A stretch of DNA of 14,520 nt from an uncultured Propionibacteriaceae bacterium. Lineage in GTDB: Bacteria > Actinomycetota > Actinomycetes > Propionibacteriales > Propionibacteriaceae. The DNA is taken from the NCBI GenBank assembly GCA_937965785.1, contig CALCKT010000002.1, positions 1-14,520 on the forward strand, read 5' to 3'. Positions 1 to 6,167 of this stretch are shown here, one piece after another. The first letter of the stretch is position 1. Each line of letters starts with the position of its first letter. The position numbers and the translations under genes are program-made. A model generated the notes under the pieces. It did not search any database and was not told the origin of the DNA. It worked only from the letters and a program-made list of their open reading frames with translations.

Positions 1-695
1 AGGGCATCGGAACCACCACCCTGCGCATCCAGGGCGTCAAGGAGATCAACAAGGATGTCGAATACCACATCTCGGAGGACCCGATCGAAGCGATGAGCCT
101 CATCACCGCAGGCATCGTCACCCGCTCGGAACTGACGGTCAAGCGCTGCCCCATCGAGTTCCTGGAGGTGGAGTTCGCAGTCCTGGAGGAGATGGGTCAG
201 CGAATGGTGCTGAGCAGCGAATACCCATCGGGCAACGGTCACACCCGGCTGGTGGACGTCACCGTGAAACCGTCCGAGCTGAGGGCCCCCCTGGACAAGA
301 TCCATCCAATGCCGTTCCCGGGGTTGAACATCGACAACCTGCCCTTCTTCGCCCTGATCTGCGCGACGGCCGAGGGACAGTCGATCATCTACGACTGGGT
401 CTACGACAACCGCGCGGTGCATCTGAAGAAGCTTGGCGACCTGGGGGCGAACGTCACCGTCATGGACGCCCACAAACTGATGGTCATCGGCCCGACCAAG
501 TGGCGTGGGCGTGACATCGAGTGCCCGCCTGCACTGCGGCCCTCGGTGTGTCTGTTCCTGGCGGCCCTCGCGGCCCGCGGAACCACCATCCTGCGGGATG
601 TCTACGTGATCAACCGGGGCTACGAGGACCTGCCGAGGCGTTTCAACCAGCTCGGGGCCCAGATCAACACCTTCTGGGGAGACGCTCCGAGTTGA
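1..695 (+). CDS. murA: MurA-family UDP-GlcNAc 1-carboxyvinyltransferase, C-terminal part (5' truncated)
   Basis: The frame is open from base 3 to a TGA at 693-695, so the gene enters from the left edge and about 230 C-terminal residues are visible. MurA transfers enolpyruvate from PEP to UDP-N-acetylglucosamine, the first committed step of peptidoglycan synthesis in the cytoplasm. The visible half has the EPSP-synthase fold pattern: an RIEA-like 'PIEAMSLITAG' segment, 'PFPGLNID' whose Asp aligns with the catalytic Asp of the usual 'PGFPTD' motif, 'ALRPSVCLFLAA' aligning with the 'LRASASLVLA' phosphate-binding Arg segment, and 'VINRGYEDL' aligning with 'IDRGYE'. The motifs depart from canonical MurA and resemble a divergent paralog I associate with Actinobacteria, so the substrate could differ. 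The active-site Cys loop lies outside the window. It converges on pdxY with a 6-base gap. Family assignment is firm; true MurA function is less so. Confidence 0.85.
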   Translation, partial: GIGTTTLRIQGVKEINKDVEYHISEDPIEAMSLITAGIVTRSELTVKRCPIEFLEVEFAVLEEMGQRMVLSSEYPSGNGHTRLVDVTVKPSELRAPLDKIHPMPFPGLNIDNLPFFALICATAEGQSIIYDWVYDNRAVHLKKLGDLGANVTVMDAHKLMVIGPTKWRGRDIECPPALRPSVCLFLAALAARGTTILRDVYVINRGYEDLPRRFNQLGAQINTFWGDAPS

Positions 696-701
696 CCGCG
701 A

Positions 702-1553
702 TCAGAGGGCGTGCGCGGTGAACCTGTTGACCGGGTTCACCACCTGCTCCTGGGCGGCCACGAGCTGCAGCTCGGCCTCCCCGCTGATCGCCGTCTGTTC
801 CAGGATCGAGTAGACCACCGATGCGGTCGCCCCGAGAGTTTCACCGAGGTCCCCGGTGCGCAACCAGTGTGCGAGGAACATGGCCGCGGTGAGATCACCC
901 GAGCCGGTGAAGCTGCGGTCCAGCATCGGGGTCTCGACCAGCCAGGCCCGATCCGCGTCGACGGCCAGCATCCGCAGCAGACCGTCCGGGGCGTCGGTGG
1001 CCACGACCGAGGTCACGACCACGATCCCGGGACCACGGTCCCGGAGCTCACGGGCCGCCTCGACCACCTCGGACAGGGGGCCCGTCTCGCGCCCCACCAG
1101 GTACTGCAGCTCGAAGAGGTTCGGGGTCATGATGTCCGCGGCGGCCACGACGTGGTCGCGGAAGAACTCCGGGATGCCCGGCCGGGCGTAGAAACCCCGT
1201 CCGACATCGCCCATGACCGGATCGGCGAGGAAAATCGCCTCCGGGTTGCGCGACTTCACCAGGGCCGCGGCATCCAGCACGACCTGCCCCACGTCGGCCG
1301 AACCGAGGTAGCCCGCGAGCACGGCATCGACACCGGCGAGGGCTCCCCGCTCGTCTATTCCAGTGACCACGTCCGCGACATCCGAGGCCGCGATCATGGG
1401 GCCGCGCCAGCTTCCGTAGCCGGTGTGGTTGGAGAAGGTGACGGTGTATACGGGGTACACGTTCACGCCGGCCCGCTGCAGCGGAAAGGTGGCGGACGAG
1501 TTACCTGCGTGGCCGTAAGCGACGGCCGACTGGATTGATAGGACATTGTGCAT
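702..1553 (-). CDS. pdxY: Pyridoxal kinase PdxY
   Basis: The product phosphorylates pyridoxal with ATP in the vitamin B6 salvage pathway, giving pyridoxal 5'-phosphate in the cytoplasm. The 283-residue protein is close to the usual PdxY length (about 287) and colinear with it. It has the N-terminal 'SIQSAVAYGHAGNSSATFPLQ'-type pyridoxal-binding segment (residues 6-26), 'TVTFSNHTGYG' (37-47), 'LAGYLGSA' (79-86), 'DPVMGD' (111-116), 'TPNLFELQ' (143-150) and the ribokinase-superfamily 'GSGD' motif (217-220) whose Asp is the catalytic base. I chose the ATG at 1553 because the PdxY alignment starts there and GGGAG lies about 10 bases upstream; a longer frame to 1595 adds 14 unlikely residues. The gene is divergent from the phosphodiesterase gene and converges on murA. 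It stands as a single-gene unit. Confidence 0.95.
   Translation of the reverse strand: MHNVLSIQSAVAYGHAGNSSATFPLQRAGVNVYPVYTVTFSNHTGYGSWRGPMIAASDVADVVTGIDERGALAGVDAVLAGYLGSADVGQVVLDAAALVKSRNPEAIFLADPVMGDVGRGFYARPGIPEFFRDHVVAAADIMTPNLFELQYLVGRETGPLSEVVEAARELRDRGPGIVVVTSVVATDAPDGLLRMLAVDADRAWLVETPMLDRSFTGSGDLTAAMFLAHWLRTGDLGETLGATASVVYSILEQTAISGEAELQLVAAQEQVVNPVNRFTAHAL
717..741 (+). terminator. Possible hairpin terminator after the murA-like gene
   Basis: A perfect 8-base inverted repeat, GGTGAACC at 717-724 and GGTTCACC at 734-741, encloses a 9-base loop and starts 22 bases after the murA stop. A second shorter stem, ACCGCG 695-700 with CGCGGT 714-719, sits just before it. There is no T-run, which is common for actinobacterial terminators but makes the call weak. 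The repeat also lies inside the pdxY C-terminal codons and may be chance. Confidence 0.3.
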
Positions 1554-1591
1554 GTGAGCAAGTCTCCCACTTCCATGCAACGAACACGACG

Positions 1592-1621
1592 ACACTAGGC
1601 ATAATGGTTCCCATGTGTGCA
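1592..1621 (-). promoter_or_regulatory. Possible pdxY promoter
   Basis: On the - strand, TAGTGT (1597-1592) fits the actinobacterial TANNNT -10 pattern, with TGCACA (1621-1616) 18 bases upstream as a weak -35. Transcription would start near 1585 and give a leader of about 32 bases containing the GGGAG ribosome-binding site. The evidence is pattern only. The -35 part lies within the start of the divergent gene. Confidence 0.28.
1600..1605 (+). promoter_or_regulatory. Possible -10 element for a leaderless phosphodiesterase mRNA
   Basis: CATAAT lies exactly 7 bases before the ATG at 1613, the spacing expected if transcription starts at the start codon. No Shine-Dalgarno sequence precedes either candidate ATG (1604 or 1613), which supports leaderless translation. 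The -35 region is poor. Confidence 0.35.
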
Positions 1622-2395
1622 GGTTTCCTAGAACCGGAGTTCATCGCGATGGCGCATCGCGGTGGTGCCTTGCTCACTGCCAACCTCGGTATCGAGAACA
1701 CCCTGGCGGCCTTCGCCAACTCGGTTGCGCTGGGCTACGAGTACCTGGAGACCGATGTTCACGCCACCGCCGACGGGCACCTGGTGGCCTTTCACGACCC
1801 GAACCTCGCCCGGGTCACCGACGTGGAGGGACACATCGCACGGCTGCCCCTCGCAGCCGTGCGCGAGGTTCGTGTCGGTGGACGGGAACCGATTCCGACG
1901 GTGGAGGAACTGTTCGAGGCTTTCCCCGAGGCGCGTTTCAACTTCGATCTCAAAGCTCCCGGCGCCGTTGAACCCCTAGCGAGAATCGTCCGTCGCTTCC
2001 ACGCCGAGCAGCGGGTGTGTGTCGGGTCCTTCTCGCAGCGCCGGATCAACAGGTTCCGGAAACTGATGCCCGGGGTCACCACGGCCGTCGGTCCGGTGGG
2101 GGTGGCGGCCATGACGGTGGGCAACATCCGCACCTGCCGTCCGGGAGGCCCGGGCGTGTTCCAGATCCCCGTCTCCCACGAGGTGGCAGGGGTGAGGATC
2201 AAGTTGTTGACCAAGGCGCGTGTCGGGGCGATCCATCGCGCCGGGTACCGGGTGCACGTCTGGACCATCGATGTGCGCGACGACATGCACACACTCATCG
2301 ACTGGGGGGTGGACGGCATAGTCACGGACCGTCCGGACCTTCTTCGTGATGTGCTGCAGGCCCGGGGCATGTGGGCCCGCAGTCTTGGAACCTGA
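1613..2395 (+). CDS. Glycerophosphodiester phosphodiesterase (GDPD family)
   Basis: GDPD enzymes hydrolyse glycerophosphodiesters to glycerol-3-phosphate and an alcohol. From the ATG at 1613 the protein has 260 residues with no signal peptide, so it should be cytoplasmic. The metal and catalytic residues are visible: 'AHRGG' with His15-Arg16, Glu29 in 'IENTLAAF', Glu46 and Asp48 in 'YLETDVH', and His61 in 'AFHDP'. The C-terminal 'VHVWTID', 'WGVDGIVTDRPDLL' is the standard end of the TIM barrel. At the usual 'E-x-K' metal site it reads 'FNFDLKA' (Asp112), a conservative swap. The start at 1613 rather than 1604 is chosen from the -10 spacing and because family members begin about 15 residues before the HRGG motif; neither ATG has a ribosome-binding site. 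rbpA follows 43 bases downstream on the same strand. Confidence 0.88.
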   Translation: MCAGFLEPEFIAMAHRGGALLTANLGIENTLAAFANSVALGYEYLETDVHATADGHLVAFHDPNLARVTDVEGHIARLPLAAVREVRVGGREPIPTVEELFEAFPEARFNFDLKAPGAVEPLARIVRRFHAEQRVCVGSFSQRRINRFRKLMPGVTTAVGPVGVAAMTVGNIRTCRPGGPGVFQIPVSHEVAGVRIKLLTKARVGAIHRAGYRVHVWTIDVRDDMHTLIDWGVDGIVTDRPDLLRDVLQARGMWARSLGT

Positions 2396-2412
2396 GAAGC
2401 ATCTGAGACGTT
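2387..2412 (+). promoter_or_regulatory. ECF-sigma type promoter (SigR/SigH/SigE-like) of rbpA
   Basis: GGAACC at 2387-2392, a 16-base spacer, then CGTT at 2409-2412 matches the consensus for the oxidative/envelope-stress sigma factors of Actinobacteria (SigR in Streptomyces, SigH/SigE in mycobacteria). The -35 half overlaps the last codons and stop of the phosphodiesterase gene. Transcription would start around 2419-2421, leaving a short leader that holds the ribosome-binding site at 2424-2430. In Streptomyces rbpA is known to belong to the SigR regulon, so position and gene identity agree. Confidence 0.65.
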
Positions 2413-2423
2413 CAACTCCAAGT

Positions 2424-2430
2424 AGGGAGG
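2424..2430 (+). promoter_or_regulatory. Ribosome-binding site of rbpA
   Basis: AGGGAGG lies 8 bases before the ATG at 2439. It fixes the rbpA start against an upstream in-frame start at 2346 that would add 31 residues not found in RbpA proteins. Confidence 0.8.
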
Positions 2431-2438
2431 TCAAAGAC

Positions 2439-2774
2439 ATGGCAGATCGAGCACTTCGTGGTGTCGGCCTGGGAGCCAAGAGCTTCGAGGACGAACAGGG
2501 AATCGAGTTCGCTGAACGCAGCCAAGTGGGATTCGACTGCCCCAAGGGCCATCACTTCGAGGTCACCTTCGCCATCGAGGCGGAGCTGCCCTTCGAGTGG
2601 GAGTGCAAGTGGTGCGGTCAGATGGCGAAACGCTCCGATGGCGCAACGGGGGAGGCGAAGGAGGCGAAACCCCCCAGGACCCACTGGGACATGCTGCGTG
2701 AAAGGCGCAGCATCCCGGAGCTGGAGGACATCCTGGCGGAGCAGCTGGACAAGCTCAGGGGCTCGGCGGGCTGA
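2439..2774 (+). CDS. rbpA: RNA polymerase-binding protein RbpA
   Basis: RbpA binds RNA polymerase and the primary sigma factor and stabilises the open promoter complex; it also affects rifampicin tolerance. The 111-residue product has the family length and starts 'MADRALRG'. The core (about 25-70) carries Cys34, His38, Cys56 and Cys59, the zinc-ligand set of the Streptomyces-type protein, which mycobacterial RbpA has lost. The basic linker (73-80, 'KEAKPPR') precedes the sigma-interaction domain, 'THWDMLRERRSIPELED' at 81-97, which is nearly invariant in the family. The start is set by AGGGAGG 8 bases upstream. A stress-type promoter precedes it. Its last 20 bases overlap the end of fxsA on the other strand. 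The rbpA-ppm-fxsA neighbourhood recurs in mycobacteria, which supports the identification. Confidence 0.97.
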   Translation: MADRALRGVGLGAKSFEDEQGIEFAERSQVGFDCPKGHHFEVTFAIEAELPFEWECKWCGQMAKRSDGATGEAKEAKPPRTHWDMLRERRSIPELEDILAEQLDKLRGSAG

Positions 2775-3249
2775 TCTCCGGAATCATGGTGTCGGAGGCC
2801 GGGGATTCCTGAACCACTTCTCCCTCGATCACGACGGGCTGTTCGGAGGGGTTTCCGATCGCTCTTCCGAACAGCTTCCCCAGGGTGCTGCGGACCAGGT
2901 GCCTGCTTGGCGGGATCAGCAGCAGCAATCCGATGATGTCGGTGATGAATCCGGGCATGATGAGCAGGAGACCACCGACCATGACCAGAACCGCGTCGGC
3001 GGTTCGTCCCGGCGGCAGGGAACCCCTGCCCAAGGACTCGAGCAGCGCACCCCAGGTGCGGCGCCCCTCCCGCTGGAGCAGCCAGCAGCCGAGCAGGGTG
3101 GTGAAGATCAGCAGGGCGACGGTCCACCAGCCGAGGGCGTTGGTGACCATGACCAGGATGACGACCTCGGCCGCCAGGCAGACGAGCAGAGGAGCGAGAA
3201 CCAACAACAGGCCCACCGATCCCCGAAACCTGATACCTCGTTCAGCCAC
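2755..3249 (-). CDS. fxsA: FxsA family membrane protein
   Basis: FxsA-family proteins are small inner-membrane proteins; E. coli FxsA relieves phage T7 exclusion by F plasmids when overproduced, but the native role is not known. The 164-residue product has hydrophobic segments at about 12-36 and 42-58, then after a short hydrophilic stretch the family hallmark 'GGLLLIMPGFITDIIG' with its following hydrophobic run (92-113) and 'PPSRHLVR'. The C-terminal about 40 residues are acidic and polar. It starts with GTG at 3249, preceded by GGGAGG (3259-3254), and overlaps the ppm stop by 8 bases (GTGGCTGA), so the two are probably translationally coupled. It is the last gene of the - strand array and its end overlaps rbpA by 20 bases tail to tail. 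Confidence 0.88.
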   Translation of the reverse strand: MAERGIRFRGSVGLLLVLAPLLVCLAAEVVILVMVTNALGWWTVALLIFTTLLGCWLLQREGRRTWGALLESLGRGSLPPGRTADAVLVMVGGLLLIMPGFITDIIGLLLLIPPSRHLVRSTLGKLFGRAIGNPSEQPVVIEGEVVQESPASDTMIPEISPPSP

Positions 3250-4003
3250 GGCGCCTCCCGAAAAGTTTTTTCAGCTGCTGCCAACGGTGCTGAAGCCCCA
3301 TTCTCGTGGTCGAGATGATGGCTTCTTTGACCACGGTACCGCCCATCTTGGAATCACCGAACTCGCGTTCCACGAACTCGATGGGGACCTCCACGATGCG
3401 CAGCCCGGCCTGGTGGGCGTGCCACGTCAGGTCGCGCTGGATTCCGTAGCCCCGGCGGTCGATGGGCAGATCTATGATCCCGGCGAGGGCGTCGGCGCGG
3501 AAGGCGTTGAACCCGCCCGTGATGTCCCGGTACGGCATTCCGAGCATCAACCGGATGTACAGGGAACCCCCGCGTGAGAGAAACTTGCGTGTCCAGGGCC
3601 AGTTCACCACGGAACCGCTCTTGACCCAGCGGGAACCCTTGACCATGTCGGCGTGTTCCAGGGCGGCCAGAAGGCTGGGCAGCTGTTCCGGCTGGTGGGA
3701 ACCGTCGGCGTCGTGTTCCACCAGCACGCCGTATCCTCGTTCGAGACCCCAGTGAAATCCCGCCAGGTAGGCCGCTCCCAGACCTTCCTTGCCCCTGCGG
3801 TGCAGGACGTGGACGTGATCGTCCTGCGCCACCAGCGCGTCGACGAGTTCACCCGTGCCGTCCGGTGAGTTGTCATCCACGACGAGCACGTGGGCCCCCG
3901 GGACGCTGCGCCGCAGCCGGGAGACGATGCTCTCTATGTTCTGGGCCTCGTTGAACGTTGGAATGATGACGAGCACCTCGCCGGTGCGTGAGGCCTCGGT
4001 CAT
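3242..4003 (-). CDS. ppm: Polyprenol monophosphomannose synthase (GT2, DPM1/Ppm type)
   Basis: The enzyme moves mannose from GDP-mannose to a polyprenyl phosphate on the inner face of the membrane; the lipid-linked mannose feeds lipoglycan synthesis and protein O-mannosylation in Actinobacteria. The 253-residue product is a full GT2 domain: 'VIIPTFNEAQNI' (12-23), 'VVDDNSPDGT' (41-50), 'RRGKEGLGAAY' (69-79), the metal-binding 'EHDADGSHQP' with Asp98/Asp100, 'GGFNAFR' and the C-terminal 'EFVEREFGDSKM'. It lacks transmembrane helices, like the Ppm half of the mycobacterial fusion Ppm1. Here the Lnt half is a separate gene just upstream: their junction is an ATGA overlap (4000-4003). AGGAG (4013-4009) stands 5 bases before the ATG. 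The 3' end overlaps fxsA by 8 bases. Confidence 0.93.
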   Translation of the reverse strand: MTEASRTGEVLVIIPTFNEAQNIESIVSRLRRSVPGAHVLVVDDNSPDGTGELVDALVAQDDHVHVLHRRGKEGLGAAYLAGFHWGLERGYGVLVEHDADGSHQPEQLPSLLAALEHADMVKGSRWVKSGSVVNWPWTRKFLSRGGSLYIRLMLGMPYRDITGGFNAFRADALAGIIDLPIDRRGYGIQRDLTWHAHQAGLRIVEVPIEFVEREFGDSKMGGTVVKEAIISTTRMGLQHRWQQLKKLFGRRRG

Positions 4004-5577
4004 TGTTTCTCCTGTTCATCCGAGTTTGTGGACGTCCGCTCAAGACTACCGGCCCGGCGGGCGATGCGGGCCGCACGGACCCCGAATCCGGCGGCCAACA
4101 GACAACCGAGTACCTGGGTCGGACCCAGTATCGGCGCCAGGTGCACCGCCAGGGTGACGTTGCTCCGTTTGGGGACGGTGTAGATGCGGTGCGCCGCGGT
4201 GTATTCCCGGGTGGGTTCGTGCAGCCCTCCCCTGGCGTCGATGAATCCCGAGTAGCCGTTGAGGGTGCTGGCGATGAACTCCCTCCCGAGCTCCGCCGAC
4301 CGCACCCGGTTCATGTTCATCTGCTGCTGGGGTTCGATGGTGCCCGAGAAATTGTGGGTGGTGCTCTGCGCCACCAGAATCTCGGCGCCGTTCGCGACGG
4401 TGTCGTAGACGGTCTGGTCATAGGCCAGTTCGTAACAGATCACGGTGCCCACCCTCAGGTCCGGATCGGTGCGGGTCGGTACTCTCACGACACCCGGGTC
4501 GGTGCCCGGTATCGACTGGTACCCGGCCCGTTTCACATCCGGGAACAGGGGTTCCAGGACGTCTCGGTAGGGCACGAACTCCCCGAAGGGGGCGAGATTG
4601 CGTTTGTGATAGTGATCCACGACTCCTTTTTCCGGAGCCCAGACCAGCGTGGTGGTGCGCCGGGTCTGGGGTTCGGGACCCGCGGTGATCGCCCCCAGAT
4701 CCAGGGGAACCCGGGCCAGCTCGACGGCGGCACTAACCTGTGCCCTCGTGGTCGGGTTGAGCATCGGATCGGTGTCGGTGGAGTTCTCCGCCCAGACGAT
4801 CATGTCCAGGTCGCGGCCGTGGGCTCGTGCGTCTGCCAGCAGGAAGATGGTTTCGCTCAGGTGGTGGGGGGTCGCCCCGGTGGCGGCGATGTAGCCACCG
4901 TGCAGCCCCAGTTGCGCATTGCCCTGGACCATGCCCACCGAGATGTCCTCGCCACCGCGGTCCGTGGGTATCAGGAGCGATCCGCCACCGATTGCGAAAA
5001 CCCCCGTGACAAAGATCAACGGAACCAGCCGGCGTCGCTGAACGATCACGGCCAGACAGCAGCATCCCACCATCGCCACCAACCAGGTGGCTCCCGGGGT
5101 TCCCACCAACGGCAACCAGCCGGCCAGGGGCTGGTCGATGGTCGTGTGACCGAGCCGCAGCCAGGGAAACCCCCCGAACGGAATCTGCCCGGCGCCGTAT
5201 TCGATGGCCCCCCAGGACAACGGGACCAGGAAACACCAGCCGGGCAACCGGGTGATGAGGGAGGATGCGGCTCCGAGAAGCCCGACCCAGATGGCCATCA
5301 CCACGACCAGCACCCAGACCACTGGTCCCGCCTGCGCACCCACCCACCAGATGGTTGTGCCGTACAGGACACAGCCCGCCAGCATGCCGATGCCAAAACC
5401 CGTCCAAGGACCACGTCCCGCGACCAGCCACGTCAGCAGCCCCACCCCGATGATCGTCAACGGCCAGAGCCCCCAGGGGGCGAATCCCATGGCCAGACCC
5501 AGCCCGGCGAGCAGGGCGAGCAGAACGGTCAGTGGACCGGGAATCCGGGTACGGTGCAGGGCCTGCAGCGGGATCAC
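4000..5577 (-). CDS. lnt: Apolipoprotein N-acyltransferase Lnt
   Basis: Lnt adds a third acyl chain to the N-terminal diacylglyceryl-cysteine of lipoproteins, acting from the membrane with its catalytic domain outside. From the GTG at 5577 the protein has 525 residues: about seven hydrophobic segments in the first 205 residues, then a nitrilase domain. The catalytic triad is visible as Glu264 ('IVWAENS'), Lys325 ('YHKRNLAPFGEF') and Cys381 ('VICYELAYD'). The loop Glu333 is also present. A last hydrophobic segment (about 480-500) and a polar tail follow. The frame stays open upstream to 6099, but that part is Arg/Pro/Gly-rich shadow of metW, so I use the GTG that overlaps the metW stop as GTGA, with AAGG 6-7 bases upstream. 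In mycobacteria the equivalent is fused to Ppm; here they are separate with an ATGA overlap. Confidence 0.92.
   Translation of the reverse strand: MIPLQALHRTRIPGPLTVLLALLAGLGLAMGFAPWGLWPLTIIGVGLLTWLVAGRGPWTGFGIGMLAGCVLYGTTIWWVGAQAGPVVWVLVVVMAIWVGLLGAASSLITRLPGWCFLVPLSWGAIEYGAGQIPFGGFPWLRLGHTTIDQPLAGWLPLVGTPGATWLVAMVGCCCLAVIVQRRRLVPLIFVTGVFAIGGGSLLIPTDRGGEDISVGMVQGNAQLGLHGGYIAATGATPHHLSETIFLLADARAHGRDLDMIVWAENSTDTDPMLNPTTRAQVSAAVELARVPLDLGAITAGPEPQTRRTTTLVWAPEKGVVDHYHKRNLAPFGEFVPYRDVLEPLFPDVKRAGYQSIPGTDPGVVRVPTRTDPDLRVGTVICYELAYDQTVYDTVANGAEILVAQSTTHNFSGTIEPQQQMNMNRVRSAELGREFIASTLNGYSGFIDARGGLHEPTREYTAAHRIYTVPKRSNVTLAVHLAPILGPTQVLGCLLAAGFGVRAARIARRAGSLERTSTNSDEQEKQ
4009..4013 (-). promoter_or_regulatory. 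Ribosome-binding site of ppm
   Basis: AGGAG (read on the - strand) sits 5 bases before the ppm ATG, inside the last codons of lnt. A strong site here suggests ppm can recruit ribosomes on its own in addition to coupling from lnt. Confidence 0.7.
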
Positions 5578-6167
5578 CGCATGCCTTGAAGCAGATAGAC
5601 CGCGGAACTCGCCAACAGGTTGGCCCCCCACTCCCCCGTCCTGATGGGCCGGCCGCTCTCGTTGAGAGGGATGCAGCGCTCCACCTCGAGGCCGAGCCGG
5701 GCGAACAGCGGTGACAGGTCCTTCAACGAGGTGAAGTGCAGGTTGGGGCTGTCGTACCAGCTGTACGGCAGGTCCTTGGTGACGGGCATGCGCCCGGTCA
5801 GCAACCGGATCCGGTTGCGCCAGTGCACGAAGTTCGGCATTGAGACCACGCCGCGTCCCGCGATCCTCGCCATCTCCCTCAGCACCTCGGCCGGTTGCCG
5901 GAGGTTTTGCAGGGTCCGGGACAGCACGACGACATCGTAGGAACCGTCCTCGAACTGATTCAGCTGAGTGTTGATGTCCAGGTCTATTACGTTGACGCCG
6001 TGCCGCAGGGCGGCGAGGAAGAGCTCCGGTTCGATCTCGACCCCGGTTCCGTGGCAGCCGCGTTTCTCGAGCAGCCGCAAGAGTTCCCCGTCGCCGCATC
6101 CGAGGTCAAGCACCCGGGAATGTTCCGGTATGAGCCTCGCGATCAGCCGCAGGTCGGAGCGTGTCAT
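5574..6167 (-). CDS. metW: Methionine biosynthesis protein MetW
   Basis: MetW is a class I methyltransferase-fold protein found next to MetX; in Leptospira and Pseudomonas it is needed with MetX for homoserine acylation, though its own chemistry is unclear. The 197-residue product shows the AdoMet-binding loop 'VLDLGCGDGELL' (19-30), the following acidic 'GVEIEPE' (42-48), 'SYDVVVLSRTLQNLR' (76-90), and the MetW hallmarks 'MPNFVHWRNRIRLL' (110-123), 'GRMPVTKDLPYSWYD' (125-139) and 'PNLHFTSLKDL'. The ATG at 6167 is preceded by GGGAGGGG and overlaps the metX stop as ATGA; an open frame to 6257 is metX shadow. The downstream stop overlaps the lnt GTG. Identity is clear; the biochemical role is inferred from other organisms. 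Confidence 0.92.
   Translation of the reverse strand: MTRSDLRLIARLIPEHSRVLDLGCGDGELLRLLEKRGCHGTGVEIEPELFLAALRHGVNVIDLDINTQLNQFEDGSYDVVVLSRTLQNLRQPAEVLREMARIAGRGVVSMPNFVHWRNRIRLLTGRMPVTKDLPYSWYDSPNLHFTSLKDLSPLFARLGLEVERCIPLNESGRPIRTGEWGANLLASSAVYLLQGMR

Noticed and set aside
711..1538. A 275-codon + strand frame opposite pdxY
   Set aside because: Composition is typical of a shadow frame and pdxY on the - strand aligns over its whole length.
2775..2825. Hairpin (GGAATC...GATTCC) after rbpA as a terminator
   Set aside because: The stem is only about six base pairs with a large loop and no T-run, and it lies in fxsA codons.
3988..5589. A 533-codon open frame on the + strand opposite lnt
   Set aside because: No recognisable motifs and skewed composition, while lnt on the other strand has its full catalytic triad.
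5578..6099. N-terminal extension of the lnt frame by 174 codons
   Set aside because: The residues are hydrophilic, Arg/Pro-rich and read through metW in another frame; Lnt proteins start at the first membrane helix, which fits the GTG at 5577.
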